A stretch of DNA of 64,000 nt. It comes from Actinomycetes bacterium (lineage in GTDB: Bacteria; Actinomycetota; Acidimicrobiia; Acidimicrobiales; RAAP-2). The translations under genes were made by a program, and so were the position numbers. Shown in pieces: positions 52,178-61,765 of the stretch. The notes under the pieces are model-generated. The model ran no database searches. It had not been told where the DNA came from and saw only the letters and a program-made list of their open reading frames with translations. Within the stretch, counting starts at the first letter, position 1; each line of letters starts with the position of its first letter. The stretch covers positions 17,973 to 81,972 of the forward strand of contig JAJYVS010000008.1 of assembly GCA_021791895.1 (NCBI GenBank), in the 5' to 3' direction.

Positions 52178-53389
52178 TCAGGGGAAGATCGTCCAGCTCC
52201 CCACGGTGTAGGCGGTCATCGCGACCAGAAAGGCCAACGAACCGGTCAAGAGCACGGTGTACTTCCAGCCGTCGCGGTAGCGGAGGGCGACCGCGACGAT
52301 GAGGGGGAACGCGTCGAGGACAAGGCGCGGACGAAGCCCGACCGGCTGGGTGACCGTGGCGATGGCGGCCACCGCGATCGCGTAGATGACGAGCAACGAG
52401 GGTTGCCGGTCCCGCAGGGCGATGACGGCGGCGGCGACGGCTCCCAGCAGACAGAAGAACACGAGCCGCGGGTTGGCCGTCGTCGTGATCGGGTGGGCCA
52501 GGTTGGCCCAGAGGATCTTGAACGGGTAGGCGATCGACAGGTAGCTGTGCCACCCGCCGCGCTCGGTCTGGGTGAACGCGCCGAGACTCCCGGTGTGCTG
52601 CCAGGACCACAAAAGGTAGGCGATGGTGCCGAGAGGGGAGAGGGCCGGGGCAGCCAGCGAACTCCAGTCACGTTCACGTCGGATGGCCACGAACGCGGCC
52701 CACCCGCAGCTGAGGACGAAGGCGAGGGCGATCGGCGCCGCCGCGGTGGCGACGAAGCCGAGCGCACCGGCTAGGACCCAACGACGGCGCATCAGCGCGA
52801 GCAACCCGAAGGCAACGCCGGTGATGACGAGGCCCTCCGAGTAGATCATCGAGAACACGAAGGATCCGCCGAAGAACGCGAAGAGCAATGTGGCGCGATC
52901 GGCGGCACGTTCGCCGGCGTACTCACGGACGAGCAGCCACACCCCGATGGTCGCGGTGAGCCCGGTCAGGCTCGAGACCGCCACGCCGGCGGCGAAGTGC
53001 GACAGGCCGGTGACCCCGGACACCGCGCGGATGATGAGCGGCAGCCCGGGAAAGAAGGCGATGGTGTTGGCCAACACGTGGCCGTTCGCCGTCGGGAGGT
53101 GCGACGGGTAGCCCCCGTCCACCGCCCGCAGGTACCAGACGCTGTCCCACCGGTCGATCCGGGAGCCGAGACTCCCTCCGCCGACGACGGCGACGACCCC
53201 CATGGTGAGCAGGACCAGCGCCCGGGAGGCGAGGTAGACGAGGCCCGCCCGCCAGACGGCGACCCAGGCCCGCTCCCCCAGCCGGCCCGCGACGACCTCG
53301 CCGGCGGGCCCGGCGCGCACCGGCCTGAGGGGCTCGGTCGTCGCGGGGACGACCCACAGGTGACGACGGGTCTCGGGTGTCGACGTCAT
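52178..53389 (-). CDS. PIG-V-like mannosyltransferase
   Basis: 403 residues with ~10 membrane segments. GSRIDRWDSVWYLRAVDGGY is the conserved GT-C acidic loop (DRWDS), followed by FFPGLPLIIRAVSGV and IYSEGLVITGV. This family uses polyprenol-phosphate mannose as donor in actinobacterial lipoglycan or glycoprotein pathways. ATG 53389 overlaps the upstream mptB stop (ATGA). Confidence 0.82.
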   Translation of the reverse strand: MTSTPETRRHLWVVPATTEPLRPVRAGPAGEVVAGRLGERAWVAVWRAGLVYLASRALVLLTMGVVAVVGGGSLGSRIDRWDSVWYLRAVDGGYPSHLPTANGHVLANTIAFFPGLPLIIRAVSGVTGLSHFAAGVAVSSLTGLTATIGVWLLVREYAGERAADRATLLFAFFGGSFVFSMIYSEGLVITGVAFGLLALMRRRWVLAGALGFVATAAAPIALAFVLSCGWAAFVAIRRERDWSSLAAPALSPLGTIAYLLWSWQHTGSLGAFTQTERGGWHSYLSIAYPFKILWANLAHPITTTANPRLVFFCLLGAVAAAVIALRDRQPSLLVIYAIAVAAIATVTQPVGLRPRLVLDAFPLIVAVALRYRDGWKYTVLLTGSLAFLVAMTAYTVGSWTIFP

Positions 53390-54969
53390 GGTGCTGCCGG
53401 GCTGGAGCTCGGGCCGAGGATCACCTCGGCCCACCGCCGTCGAGAGGCTAGCCAGACACACCCCACCACGGTGGTCACCGAGACGCCCCAGTACCAGTAC
53501 CCCGACAGCTCGGGCGACCCGACCGCGCCGACCAGAAGGATCGTCGCACCGGCGGTCAGGGCCAGGATCCGAGAGCGCTGCGAAGAGGTGGTGGCGAGGA
53601 GGATGAGACCCCAGCTGAGGTACCAGGGCCACAGGGTCGGGCCGGCCAGCACCACGAGCACCAGGACCGCCCCGAGCACCCGGACGAGGTTCTCCCGCCG
53701 GACCCGCCACAACAGCCACAACGTCCCGACGGCCGCCAGGACGCCGCCGATCGTCTGCACTGCCGTGATCGTGCCCGGCTGGGAGACGTGGAGATGGACC
53801 AGGCCGAGGATGCGGTTGATCGCCACGCCGAGCGAGACCGTCGGGGTGGCGTTGATCCGGAGCTCGGCCGGGATCCGCAGGTTGGACGGCTGGAGCCAAC
53901 GCCACCCGAGCCCACTCGCCAACGTCACACCCACGACGGTGGCCGCGACGACACCGGCGTCCTTGGCGAGGACCCGCCACCCCCGTCGTCCCCCGCCGCT
54001 CGCCCGCAGCTCGTCGACGACCAAGAAAACCACGGCGGCACCGGCGGACGCTTTGATCATGGTGGCCAGAGTGCAGAGCACGAGCGCCACGGCGCGGCGG
54101 TGATCGAGGGAGAGCGAGACCCCGGCGACCACCAGGCCCATCATCAAACAGTCGTTGTGGCCCGAAGCCATGAAGCTCAAGAGCACCAAGGGGCTGAGCA
54201 CCCCGAGCCAGACCGCCATGGCCGGGTCGGTGCCCAGCTGTCGCGCCAGACGGGGCACGAAGAAGGCCAACAGGGCCATGCCGACGATCTCGACGCCGCG
54301 CATGACCAGCACCTCGGGAACGATCGAGGTGCCGACCACCGCGGTCACCGCTCGGGCGATCTCCACGAAGACCGGTCCATAGGGGGCCGGCGAGTGGCGC
54401 CACACGCTGGCGATGGAGTTGAGCAGGGGGCCCGGTCCGAGCGCCGAGGGGGAGGCCGAATACGGATTCAGCCCGCGATGGGCGATCAGCCCCTGGCCGA
54501 TGTAGCTGTAGACGTCCTTGCTGAAGATGGGCGGGCCGAAGAGGAGGGGGATCGACCACACGACCAGGACGACGAGAGCGGCCGACATCGACAGACGTCG
54601 GTGCCGGGCTTCCACGCCCACCCCGATCCAGCCGGCGATGGCGAGGGCGGTGGCCACATAGAAGAGCACGCGCAGCACCCCGAGGTTCCCGGGCGGGAGG
54701 TGGAACCACCACTGCCCGCTCGGGGGGTTGGGCAGGGGGCCCAGCCGGGTCCCGGTGAGCGTCATCCCCGAGTAGCCGACGAACCCAAGCGCGCCGGAGA
54801 GCCACAGCGGCACCCGTCGACCCTCCGGCGTGCGGGCCCCGAGCGCCGCTCGTCCGGCCGTCGGCCGGGACAGGCCCGAAGCGGGGTCGCCGGGTGCGCC
54901 GGGCCCTCGACGGGACAGGCCGACCTTCACCGACCGGCGATCCCCATGCGCTCGGCCCGCGACAAACAC
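53386..54969 (-). CDS. mptB: Polyprenol-phosphomannose alpha-1,6-mannosyltransferase MptB-like
   Basis: 527 residues, ~12 membrane segments. GPPIFSKDVYSYIGQGLIAH contains the GT-C catalytic Asp, and HRGLNPYSASPSALGPGPLL plus SPAPYGPVFVEIAR fit MptB. MptB starts the mannan backbone of lipomannan/lipoarabinomannan-type polymers. GTG 54969 or GTG 54930 can start it. Co-translated with the PIG-V-like gene by a four-base overlap. A shared divergent promoter region with the gene at 55032 lies just upstream. Confidence 0.82.
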   Translation of the reverse strand: MFVAGRAHGDRRSVKVGLSRRGPGAPGDPASGLSRPTAGRAALGARTPEGRRVPLWLSGALGFVGYSGMTLTGTRLGPLPNPPSGQWWFHLPPGNLGVLRVLFYVATALAIAGWIGVGVEARHRRLSMSAALVVLVVWSIPLLFGPPIFSKDVYSYIGQGLIAHRGLNPYSASPSALGPGPLLNSIASVWRHSPAPYGPVFVEIARAVTAVVGTSIVPEVLVMRGVEIVGMALLAFFVPRLARQLGTDPAMAVWLGVLSPLVLLSFMASGHNDCLMMGLVVAGVSLSLDHRRAVALVLCTLATMIKASAGAAVVFLVVDELRASGGGRRGWRVLAKDAGVVAATVVGVTLASGLGWRWLQPSNLRIPAELRINATPTVSLGVAINRILGLVHLHVSQPGTITAVQTIGGVLAAVGTLWLLWRVRRENLVRVLGAVLVLVVLAGPTLWPWYLSWGLILLATTSSQRSRILALTAGATILLVGAVGSPELSGYWYWGVSVTTVVGCVWLASRRRWAEVILGPSSSPAAP

Positions 54970-55031
54970 CCTGCTCTGAAGGCGTTCATAGCCGCATCGC
55001 AGCCCGACACCTTCTTCGGTCGGTAGCCGCC

Positions 55032-56909
55032 ATGAAGCGTCGAGCCTACTGGCCCCGCCCGGGGGGACCGATGCAGGGCGCGCGCCTCTGCGAGACTCGG
55101 GGCGGCACCATCACCTTGGTCATGGCAAACCCCCTCCTCCTCATCCGGCGCCGGACGGCGGCCGCCGCCGGCTCGTCCCCCCTTCCCAACGGTGCCGGAC
55201 CGGGCCTGCCCGGCGGGGAGCCCGACCGGCTCCTCCTGGCGGAACGGAGCACGTGGAGCCTGGCCTGGATCGGAGTCCTGGTCGGCGGGGTCAGCCTGTG
55301 GGGTTCATGGACCTCGTGGCCGGTCATCGACGTGCTCGCCCCGACGATCGTCGCCGTGGCCCTCTTGGGCTTCGTGCTCTGCTGGTGGGGGCCGAGCCCG
55401 AGAGCGTGGTACCACGAGGCCCTGGCCTTCACCGGTGCCCTCACCGCCGTGACCGCCAACCAGATCGTCAGCCTGCACACCCGCCGCTACTACCTCACCG
55501 ACGACTCGGCGCTCGACCACGTCGCCGCCCGCATCCTGGCCAACGGTCACAACCCCTACGGGCGGGCGCTGTCCCACGCCGCGGCACTGTTGCTCCAGAA
55601 CCCCGCCCAGTACTGGACCTACCTCGTCACCGGGGGCCACGTGGGAACGGTGTCGTACCCGGCCGGGTCCTTCCTCGTCTACGCCCCGGCCTTCGCCCTC
55701 GGCTTCCACCACCTGGTGGTGGACTGGATGGACCTCTACTTCTGGCTGGCGAGCGCGGTGCTCCTCTTCTTCCTGGTTCCCCGTTCTCTGCGGTGGCTGG
55801 CGGTGCTCGTCACCTTGACCGGGATCTTCACGGCGATGTTCACCCGCGGGAGCACCGATGCCGCCTTCCTCCCGTTCGCGATGCTCGCCCTGTGGCGCTG
55901 GGACCGTTACGGCCGGGGCCGGGGTGCCGGACTGGCCGGCTGGGTCGGCCCCGTTGCCCTCGGCATCGCGTGTTCGATCAAGCAGACGCCGTGGTTCCTC
56001 GTCCCGTTCCTTCTGATCGGCATCGTCATCGAGACCCGGCGGGCCGGGCGGGCCGCGTGGCCAGTCGTCGCCCGCTACGTCGGCATCCTGGCCGCGATCT
56101 TCGTGGCGGCGAACCTCCCGTTCATCGTGATGGATGCCGGGGCGTGGTGGCACGGGACCGTGCTGCCGTTCAGCCAACCGCTGGTCGCCGACGGTCAGGG
56201 CCTGATCTCCCTCGCCCTCCACGGCATCACCGGCGGCGCCGATCTTGGCCTGCTCACGGTGGCGGCCGGCCTGTGCTACCTGGCCACGGTGGCGGCCTTC
56301 GTGGCCTGGTATCGGCCGCTCAAGCGGCTCTGGCCGCTCCTCATCCCGGTGCCCTTCTTCTTCTCCCCCCGCAGCTTCACCAGCTACCTGATCGACCTCA
56401 TCCCGGCCGCACTGGTCGCCTTGGTCTCGGTCGAGACACCGGCGGGGCGAACCGAGCAGCCGGCACGGACGCCCCGACTACCCGGGGCCCGCCTGGCCGT
56501 GGGGGCACTGGCGGCGGCCACCGGGGTGGTGGCCGGACTGGGCCTGAGCGCCGCCCCCCTCTCGGTGGCCTATCTGTCGGCCCGCATCGGGCCCGACCAG
56601 CAGCACATCTTCGCCGTGACCGTGGCGGTGACCAACCGCACCGACACCACGTTGCGACCCCGCTTCATGGTCGACATCGGCGCCTCCCATCCGACCGGTT
56701 TCTGGACCACCCCCGGCCACCGACCGGTGGTCATCGGCCCCCATGCCACCGTCGGGGTCACGCTGTTCCCGCCGGCGCAGATCCTCGCCTACCTGCCCCC
56801 GTGGGCAGCCGACTTTGTCGTGCAGGCCTACACCGCCCACCCGAACGCCCTCAGCACCACCAACGACATCTGGCACAACTACGTCCCGAAGACGACGAAG
56901 GGACCCTGA
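55032..56909 (+). CDS. GT-C/GT87-like membrane glycosyltransferase
   Basis: 625 residues with ~11 membrane segments and a C-terminal soluble part (~520-625). YYLTDDSALDHVAARILANG and HNPYGRALSHAA are the acidic-loop type motif of GT-C mannosyl- or arabinosyltransferases. ATG 55122 (MANPLLLIRRR) may be the true start, removing 30 unconserved residues. Divergent from mptB. Donor and acceptor unknown. Confidence 0.72.
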   Translation: MKRRAYWPRPGGPMQGARLCETRGGTITLVMANPLLLIRRRTAAAAGSSPLPNGAGPGLPGGEPDRLLLAERSTWSLAWIGVLVGGVSLWGSWTSWPVIDVLAPTIVAVALLGFVLCWWGPSPRAWYHEALAFTGALTAVTANQIVSLHTRRYYLTDDSALDHVAARILANGHNPYGRALSHAAALLLQNPAQYWTYLVTGGHVGTVSYPAGSFLVYAPAFALGFHHLVVDWMDLYFWLASAVLLFFLVPRSLRWLAVLVTLTGIFTAMFTRGSTDAAFLPFAMLALWRWDRYGRGRGAGLAGWVGPVALGIACSIKQTPWFLVPFLLIGIVIETRRAGRAAWPVVARYVGILAAIFVAANLPFIVMDAGAWWHGTVLPFSQPLVADGQGLISLALHGITGGADLGLLTVAAGLCYLATVAAFVAWYRPLKRLWPLLIPVPFFFSPRSFTSYLIDLIPAALVALVSVETPAGRTEQPARTPRLPGARLAVGALAAATGVVAGLGLSAAPLSVAYLSARIGPDQQHIFAVTVAVTNRTDTTLRPRFMVDIGASHPTGFWTTPGHRPVVIGPHATVGVTLFPPAQILAYLPPWAADFVVQAYTAHPNALSTTNDIWHNYVPKTTKGP

Positions 56910-56941
56910 GCCCTGTCGGGCGGGGGCCAGCCCGGAGGTGC

Positions 56942-57760
56942 TTACGAGGCAAAGAACGCGGCGGTGGTGGCGCGCCGGCCAACGGCCGCCCGATCGCTGA
57001 ACGCGAACGTGCCCGGGCCGGCGAGCTCGGCGGCCGCCTCGGCCAGGGCCCCGAACGCAACCCAGGCGAACGCCGAGCCGACCGAGATGCGGGCCACGCC
57101 CGCCTCAGCCAGCGCCGCGACCCCGGGCATCCCCGGACCCACGAGCACGCTGAGCGGCCGGTCCACGTTACGCACCACCATCGCGATGTCGGCCAGCGCG
57201 CTCAGCCCCGGCGCGAACAGGACGTCTGCTCCGACCTCCTGGTACCCCTGGAGGCGGTCGATGGTCTCTTGCAAATCCCGACCGTGCCCCAGCGTCTCGG
57301 CCCGGGCGGTGAGCACCAGGCGCAATGGCCCACGGTGCGCCGCCTCGGCGGCGGCGGCCACCCGGTCGACGGCCAGCGACCGCTCATAGAGGGGGGTACG
57401 AGGGTCGCCCGAGGCGTCCTCGACGGAGCACCCGGCGAGACCGGTTCGCGTGGCCAGCTCGACGGTCTCGGCCACCGTCGCCGGGTCGTCGGCGAAGCCG
57501 TGCTCGAGGTCGGCCGAGACCGGGACCCCGACGGCGCCAACCACCGAGGCGGCGTGGGCGAGGGCCTCGTCCCGTCCGACGGTCCCGTCGGGCCGGCCGA
57601 GGGAGGCGGCGAAGCCACCACTCGTGGTGGCGAGGGCGGCGAACCCCATCGACTCGAGGATCCGGGCAGAACCGGGGTCCCACGGGTTGGGCATGAGGAG
57701 CGGGCCCGGCCCGTGGTGGAGGGCCAAGAAGGCCTGCGCACGCTCGGGCGGGCTCGACAT
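56942..57760 (-). CDS. Isocitrate lyase / PEP-mutase superfamily protein
   Basis: 272 residues: PNPWDPGSARILESMGFAAL, TTSGGFAASLGRPDG, VSADLEHGFADDPATVAE (Mg-binding Asp/Glu) and SVEDASGDPRTPLY. The overall pattern is that of oxaloacetate decarboxylase/PEP-mutase-like lyases cutting C-C or P-C bonds. The exact reaction cannot be read. Divergent from the sulfatase remnant. Confidence 0.87.
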   Translation of the reverse strand: MSSPPERAQAFLALHHGPGPLLMPNPWDPGSARILESMGFAALATTSGGFAASLGRPDGTVGRDEALAHAASVVGAVGVPVSADLEHGFADDPATVAETVELATRTGLAGCSVEDASGDPRTPLYERSLAVDRVAAAAEAAHRGPLRLVLTARAETLGHGRDLQETIDRLQGYQEVGADVLFAPGLSALADIAMVVRNVDRPLSVLVGPGMPGVAALAEAGVARISVGSAFAWVAFGALAEAAAELAGPGTFAFSDRAAVGRRATTAAFFAS

Positions 57761-57843
57761 CGTCGAGAACTCTACGGGCCGGGCTCTCGACGGGCGCGGG
57801 CGCGCCGTCTAGGAAGGACGCCGGCGGGCGCGCGGAGGCGACC

Positions 57844-59228
57844 ATGAACGTGGTGCTCATCACCCTGGACCAGTTCCGGGGCGACTGTCTGTCGGTGGCC
57901 GGCCACCGGGTGGTCCGGACGCCCAACCTCGACCGGCTGGCCGCCTCGGGGACCCTGCTCGGGCGGCACTACAGCCAGTCGGCCCCGTGCTCGCCGGGGC
58001 GGGCGTCGCTGTACACCGGCACCTACCAGATGAACCACCGGGTCGTGGGCAACGGCACCCCCCTCGACGACCGCCTGGACAACGTGGCCCGGGCGGCCGG
58101 GCGGGCCGGCTACCGACCCGCGCTGTTCGGCTACACCGACCAGGGCATCGACCCGCGCCTCGCCGAGGGGCCCGAGGACCCCAGGCTCTCCACCTACGAG
58201 GGGACCCTGCCGGGGTTCGAGCCGGCACTCGAGCTCGTGGGCGCCCAACAGCCGTGGCTGGCGTGGCTCCAGGACCACGGCTACGTCGTGACCGACGGAC
58301 CGGCGGCGCTGCGCACCGAGCCCGAGCGCCCGGCCGAGCACGGCATCTCGGCCTTCCTGACTGACGCCGTCCTGTCCTGGCTGGGCCGGCAGGAGCGGCC
58401 TCCGACGCCTACGACCCCGACGAGGTCGACGACCCGGTCCCGCCGCCCGAGCGGCCGGTGCCCTCGGCCGGAGGGCTGGCGGCGCAACCGGCCCCGGCGG
58501 ACGAGGCCGGGCTGCGACGCGTGCGGGCCCAGTACTACGGGATGATCTCCGACGTCGACGAGCAGGTCGGTCGGTTGCGAGCCGGGCTCGAGGAGCTTCG
58601 AGTGTGGGACGACACGGTTGTCGTGGTCACCTCGGACCACGGCGAGCAGCTCGGGGACCAGGGCACCTTGGGCAAGGGCGGGTGCTTCGAGGCCAGCTAC
58701 CGGGTGCTCGGCATCGTGGCGGACCCGCGCCAGCGGGGCGGCCGCGGACGGGTCGTCGACGCCTTCACCGAGAACGTCGACGTCATGCCCACCTTGTGCG
58801 AGGCCATGGGACTCGAGGTGCCGGCAGCGTGCGACGGCATGCCGCTCACCCCGTTCCTCGCCGGCGAGGAGCCGCCCTGGTGGCGTGACGCCGCCCACTG
58901 GGAGTACGACTGGCGCGCCGAACGGATCCCCTTCGGCCCCCACCCCTGGCCCTGGGACCGCCGCCTCGAGCGCCAGAACCTCGCCGTCGTGCGCTCGTCG
59001 TCCGCGGCCTACGTCCAGTACGGCAACGGCGAGTGGCGCTGCTTCGACCTCGGGGCCGACCCGAGCTGGCGGACCGAGACGACCGACCCGGCGGCGGTCC
59101 TCCCCCCCGCCCAGTCCATGCTCTCCTGGCGGGCCACCCACGCCGAGCGCCAGTTCACCGACATGGTGTTGGTCGACGGCGGGGTGGGCCGGGTCCCGGC
59201 CGGGCTCAGTCCCGGCCCGACCCGCTGA
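57844..59228 (+). pseudogene. Sulfatase (alkaline phosphatase superfamily) with internal deletion
   Basis: Frame 1 from ATG 57844 gives VVLITLDQFRGDCLSVAGHR and SAPCSPGRASLYTGTYQMNH, the sulfatase formylglycine motif, ending at SWLGRQER (~58400). From ~58404 a second frame continues ASDAYDPDEVDDPVPPPERP, then VVVVTSDHGEQLGDQGTLGK and LAVVRSSSAAYVQYGNGEW. The conserved HLSYxRPHPPY segment that should lie between is missing, so about 25-40 codons plus frame were lost. The encoded enzyme would be dead unless the bases are wrong. Confidence 0.75.
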
Positions 59229-59643
59229 GACCCGAATCCGGCTCGCCGTCTCCTTCCTCGGGAGCACCGGGTTCTCCGGGAGCACCGGGCTCGGTCGCTC
59301 GAGGGTCCGTGCGCCTCGGGCCGAAGACGGCGGTCGATCGCTCGGGGTGCTCGAAGTCGAGGTGGAGCCGGAACGGTTCGTCACCCCCGGGCTCCGAAGC
59401 GCCCTCGGCCACGATGGCCACCTCGTCGCCCTGGCCCCCGGTGATCGCGTTGGCCAGCCCCACCATGGCCTGGCCGAGCAGGTGGCCCCCGGTCGTGTGG
59501 GTGAGGCGGCCGAACGTGGTCACCGGCCGCTCGGCCCGGTGGGGGTCGGTCGCCTTCAGCCAGGCCAACCACTCCTCGTCCGACCACTCCTCGGGATCGG
59601 CCGGCGGGCCCTCGGGTGCTTCCCGGTCGACGTCGTCCACCAC
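59206..59643 (-). CDS. Conserved hypothetical protein
   Basis: 145 residues beginning MVDDVDREAPEGPPADPEEW, then SDEEWLAWLKATDPHR, a central LLGQAMVGLANAITGGQGDE and a Pro/Gly-rich C-terminus. Acidic, no cysteines, no membrane segment. Seems to be an actinobacterial small cytosolic protein of unknown role. Overlaps the sulfatase remnant's 3' end by 23 bases. Confidence 0.65.
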   Translation of the reverse strand: MVDDVDREAPEGPPADPEEWSDEEWLAWLKATDPHRAERPVTTFGRLTHTTGGHLLGQAMVGLANAITGGQGDEVAIVAEGASEPGGDEPFRLHLDFEHPERSTAVFGPRRTDPRATEPGAPGEPGAPEEGDGEPDSGLSGSGRD

Positions 59644-59695
59644 CTCAACGTACCCGGGGCGACCGGATCGCCGGTCCCCGGAGGCGGCGATGGCC

Positions 59696-59701
59696 TATCG
59701 T
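59696..59701 (+). promoter_or_regulatory. TATCGT -10 box before leaderless TSUP gene
   Basis: TATCGT ends five bases before GTG 59707; no ribosome site. Confidence 0.45.
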
Positions 59702-59706
59702 CGGCC

Positions 59707-60462
59707 GTGTCCTCGCCCGCCGACGCCGCGCTCTTGGTCGGTGCCGGGGTGCTCGCCGGGGCCATGGGGTCGGCCGGGGCCATCACCTCGCTCATCTCCT
59801 ATCCGGCCCTCCTCTCGGTCGGCATCGCCCCGCTGCCCGCCAACGTGACCAACGCGGTCGCCCTGGTCGGGTCGTTCACCGGCTCGGCCATGGGTTCGCG
59901 CCCCGAGCTGGCCGGCCAGCTGGGCTGGCTCCGCCGGTGGGCGCCGCTCCTCGCCGCCGGTTCGGCCGGCGGGGTCGCCCTCCTCCTCGGCACCCCCGAG
60001 CGGCTCTTCACCCGGATCGTCCCCTTCCTCTTGGTCCTGGCGGTGCTGGCCCTCGTCCTCCAGCCCCGGATCTCCCGGTGGCGGGCGGGGCGCCCGGGCC
60101 GTGGCCGGCGGCTCGAGCTCACCCTCGGTCTGGCGGCCATGGCCGTCTACAGCGGGTACTTCGGCGCCGGGTCGGGGGTGCTCGTCCTCGCCCTTCTCCT
60201 CGTGACGGTGGAGGAGCGGGTCCATCTGGCCAACGCCCTCAAGAACATGCTCCTCGGATTCGCCGACCTGGTGGCGGCGGTGGCCTTCGCCATCTTCGGT
60301 CCGGTGCACTGGACCGCGGCCCTGCCGCTGTTCGCCGGTCTGGTGGTGGGGAGCACCCTCGGGCCGGCGGCCATCCGACGGGTGCCCGGAGGAGTCGTGC
60401 GGGGGCTGGCGGCTGCGGCCGGCCTCGGGCTGGCCGTGTGGTTCTGGGTCGCCTCGGGGTAG
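59707..60462 (+). CDS. TSUP-family (TauE/SafE) membrane transporter
   Basis: 251 residues with ~8 hydrophobic segments. LPANVTNAVALVGSFTGSAM and YSGYFGAGSGVLVLALLLVT are TSUP half-repeat motifs; HLANALKNMLLGFADLVAAV follows. TSUP proteins export sulfite/organosulfonates or small anions. The substrate here cannot be read; a nearby sulfatase remnant is suggestive only. Confidence 0.87.
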   Translation: MSSPADAALLVGAGVLAGAMGSAGAITSLISYPALLSVGIAPLPANVTNAVALVGSFTGSAMGSRPELAGQLGWLRRWAPLLAAGSAGGVALLLGTPERLFTRIVPFLLVLAVLALVLQPRISRWRAGRPGRGRRLELTLGLAAMAVYSGYFGAGSGVLVLALLLVTVEERVHLANALKNMLLGFADLVAAVAFAIFGPVHWTAALPLFAGLVVGSTLGPAAIRRVPGGVVRGLAAAAGLGLAVWFWVASG

Positions 60463-60472
60463 GAGGTCGCCG

Positions 60473-61711
60473 TCACCTCGGGGCGCCGAGCGCCCCGTGC
60501 AGGCTGGAGGCCAGGTTGCCCCGCCGGACCACCCGCACCGAGTCGAGCCCGAGCCACCCGGCCAGGTCGGTCAGCTCGATCGACGCCGCCTCGGCCACCT
60601 CCGCCGGATCCTCGCCGCGCTCGGCGTGGGCCGCCTGGACCAGGAGCGCCGAGGTACCCCGGTCGGCCTTCAGGTCGACCCGACCCACCATCCGGTCCCC
60701 CATGAGCATGGGCAGCACGTAGTAGCCGTGGGTGCGCTCGGGGCCCGGGACGTAGATCTCGATCCGGTAGCCGAACCCGAACAGTCGCTCGGTGCGCTGG
60801 CGGGTCCAGATCAGCGAGTCGAACGGGGAGAGCAACGTGACCCCGTCCCGTCGGGGCGCTTGGGGCCGGGGTTTGGCCAGCACGTAGGCAGGCTGCGCCC
60901 AGCCCTCCACCGCCACCTCGATCAGCCGGCCCGCCTCGACCAGCTCGCCGACCCGTCGCCTCGCCGAGGTGGCGGGCGGGACCGAGAAGTAGGCGGCCAG
61001 GTCGGCGGCGCTGCCCACCCCGAGGCAGCGGGCCGCCACGGCGAGCAGCTCTCGCTCGGCGTCGTCCTCGTCCGGGACCGGGGCGGCCAGGACCTCGGCC
61101 GGGATCACCCGTTCGGCCAAGTCGTAGACCCGCTCGAAGGACTCGCTCCGCCAGGCGGCCAGCACGCCCTCGCCGAAGAGGAGCTCGAGGGCCCGACGGC
61201 CGTGGCTGCGCCGGTCCCACCACGTCCCGCGCTGGCGCCGGGGATCGCTCAGCTGGGAGGCGGCCAGCGGTCCCCGCTCGGTCACCTCGGCCAGCACCGC
61301 CCGGAGGTAGGGGGCGTTGGCCCGTCGCCAGCCGGCCCGGGACCGCTGGCGTGAGGAGGCACCGACGCCGTCGTCGGCGAAGCGGGCCATCCGAGGCCGG
61401 AAGAGCGGGTAGCGGGACACCGGCATCAAGGAGGCGGCGTGGCCCCAGTGTTCGAACCACGGCCGCCCGGGGCCGCTCAGCTTGAGAAGGAGGTCACGAT
61501 CGTAGGGGCCGAGACGGCTGAAGGGCACGAGGAACTGGGTCCGGCACACCACGTTGACCGCGTCGAGCTGGATGGCCCCGATGCGTCCGAGGAGCCGCTC
61601 GAGGGCACCCGGACCTGGGCGCCGGGTCGAGCCCGCTCCACGGCGTCCGCCCAGGCCCTGGGCAAAGAGGGCCAGCCAGCGGGCCTCCCGGTTCGACAGC
61701 GTCGCCGTCAT
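60473..61711 (-). CDS. YcaQ/AlkX-type winged-helix DNA glycosylase family protein
   Basis: 412 residues: IGAIQLDAVNVVCRTQFLVP, FEHWGHAASLMPVSRYPLFR, LLSPFDSLIWTRQRTERLFG and HGYYVLPMLMGDRMVGRVDL are all hallmarks of the YcaQ family, which acts on interstrand crosslinks in some bacteria. Start ATG 61711. It converges on the TSUP gene (stops 10 bases apart). Confidence 0.92.
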   Translation of the reverse strand: MTATLSNREARWLALFAQGLGGRRGAGSTRRPGPGALERLLGRIGAIQLDAVNVVCRTQFLVPFSRLGPYDRDLLLKLSGPGRPWFEHWGHAASLMPVSRYPLFRPRMARFADDGVGASSRQRSRAGWRRANAPYLRAVLAEVTERGPLAASQLSDPRRQRGTWWDRRSHGRRALELLFGEGVLAAWRSESFERVYDLAERVIPAEVLAAPVPDEDDAERELLAVAARCLGVGSAADLAAYFSVPPATSARRRVGELVEAGRLIEVAVEGWAQPAYVLAKPRPQAPRRDGVTLLSPFDSLIWTRQRTERLFGFGYRIEIYVPGPERTHGYYVLPMLMGDRMVGRVDLKADRGTSALLVQAAHAERGEDPAEVAEAASIELTDLAGWLGLDSVRVVRRGNLASSLHGALGAPR

Positions 61712-61765
61712 CGGAGCTTCCTCGCCTCCCCGCCCCGGCCCTGGCGCGACCCGCCGTCGGGGTCC

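Noticed and set aside
53390-54805. Upper half of the 875-residue minus-strand ORF
   Set aside because: Codons 1-472 lie over mptB in another frame and are Arg/Gly-rich; only the part from ATG 53389 is the PIG-V-like gene.
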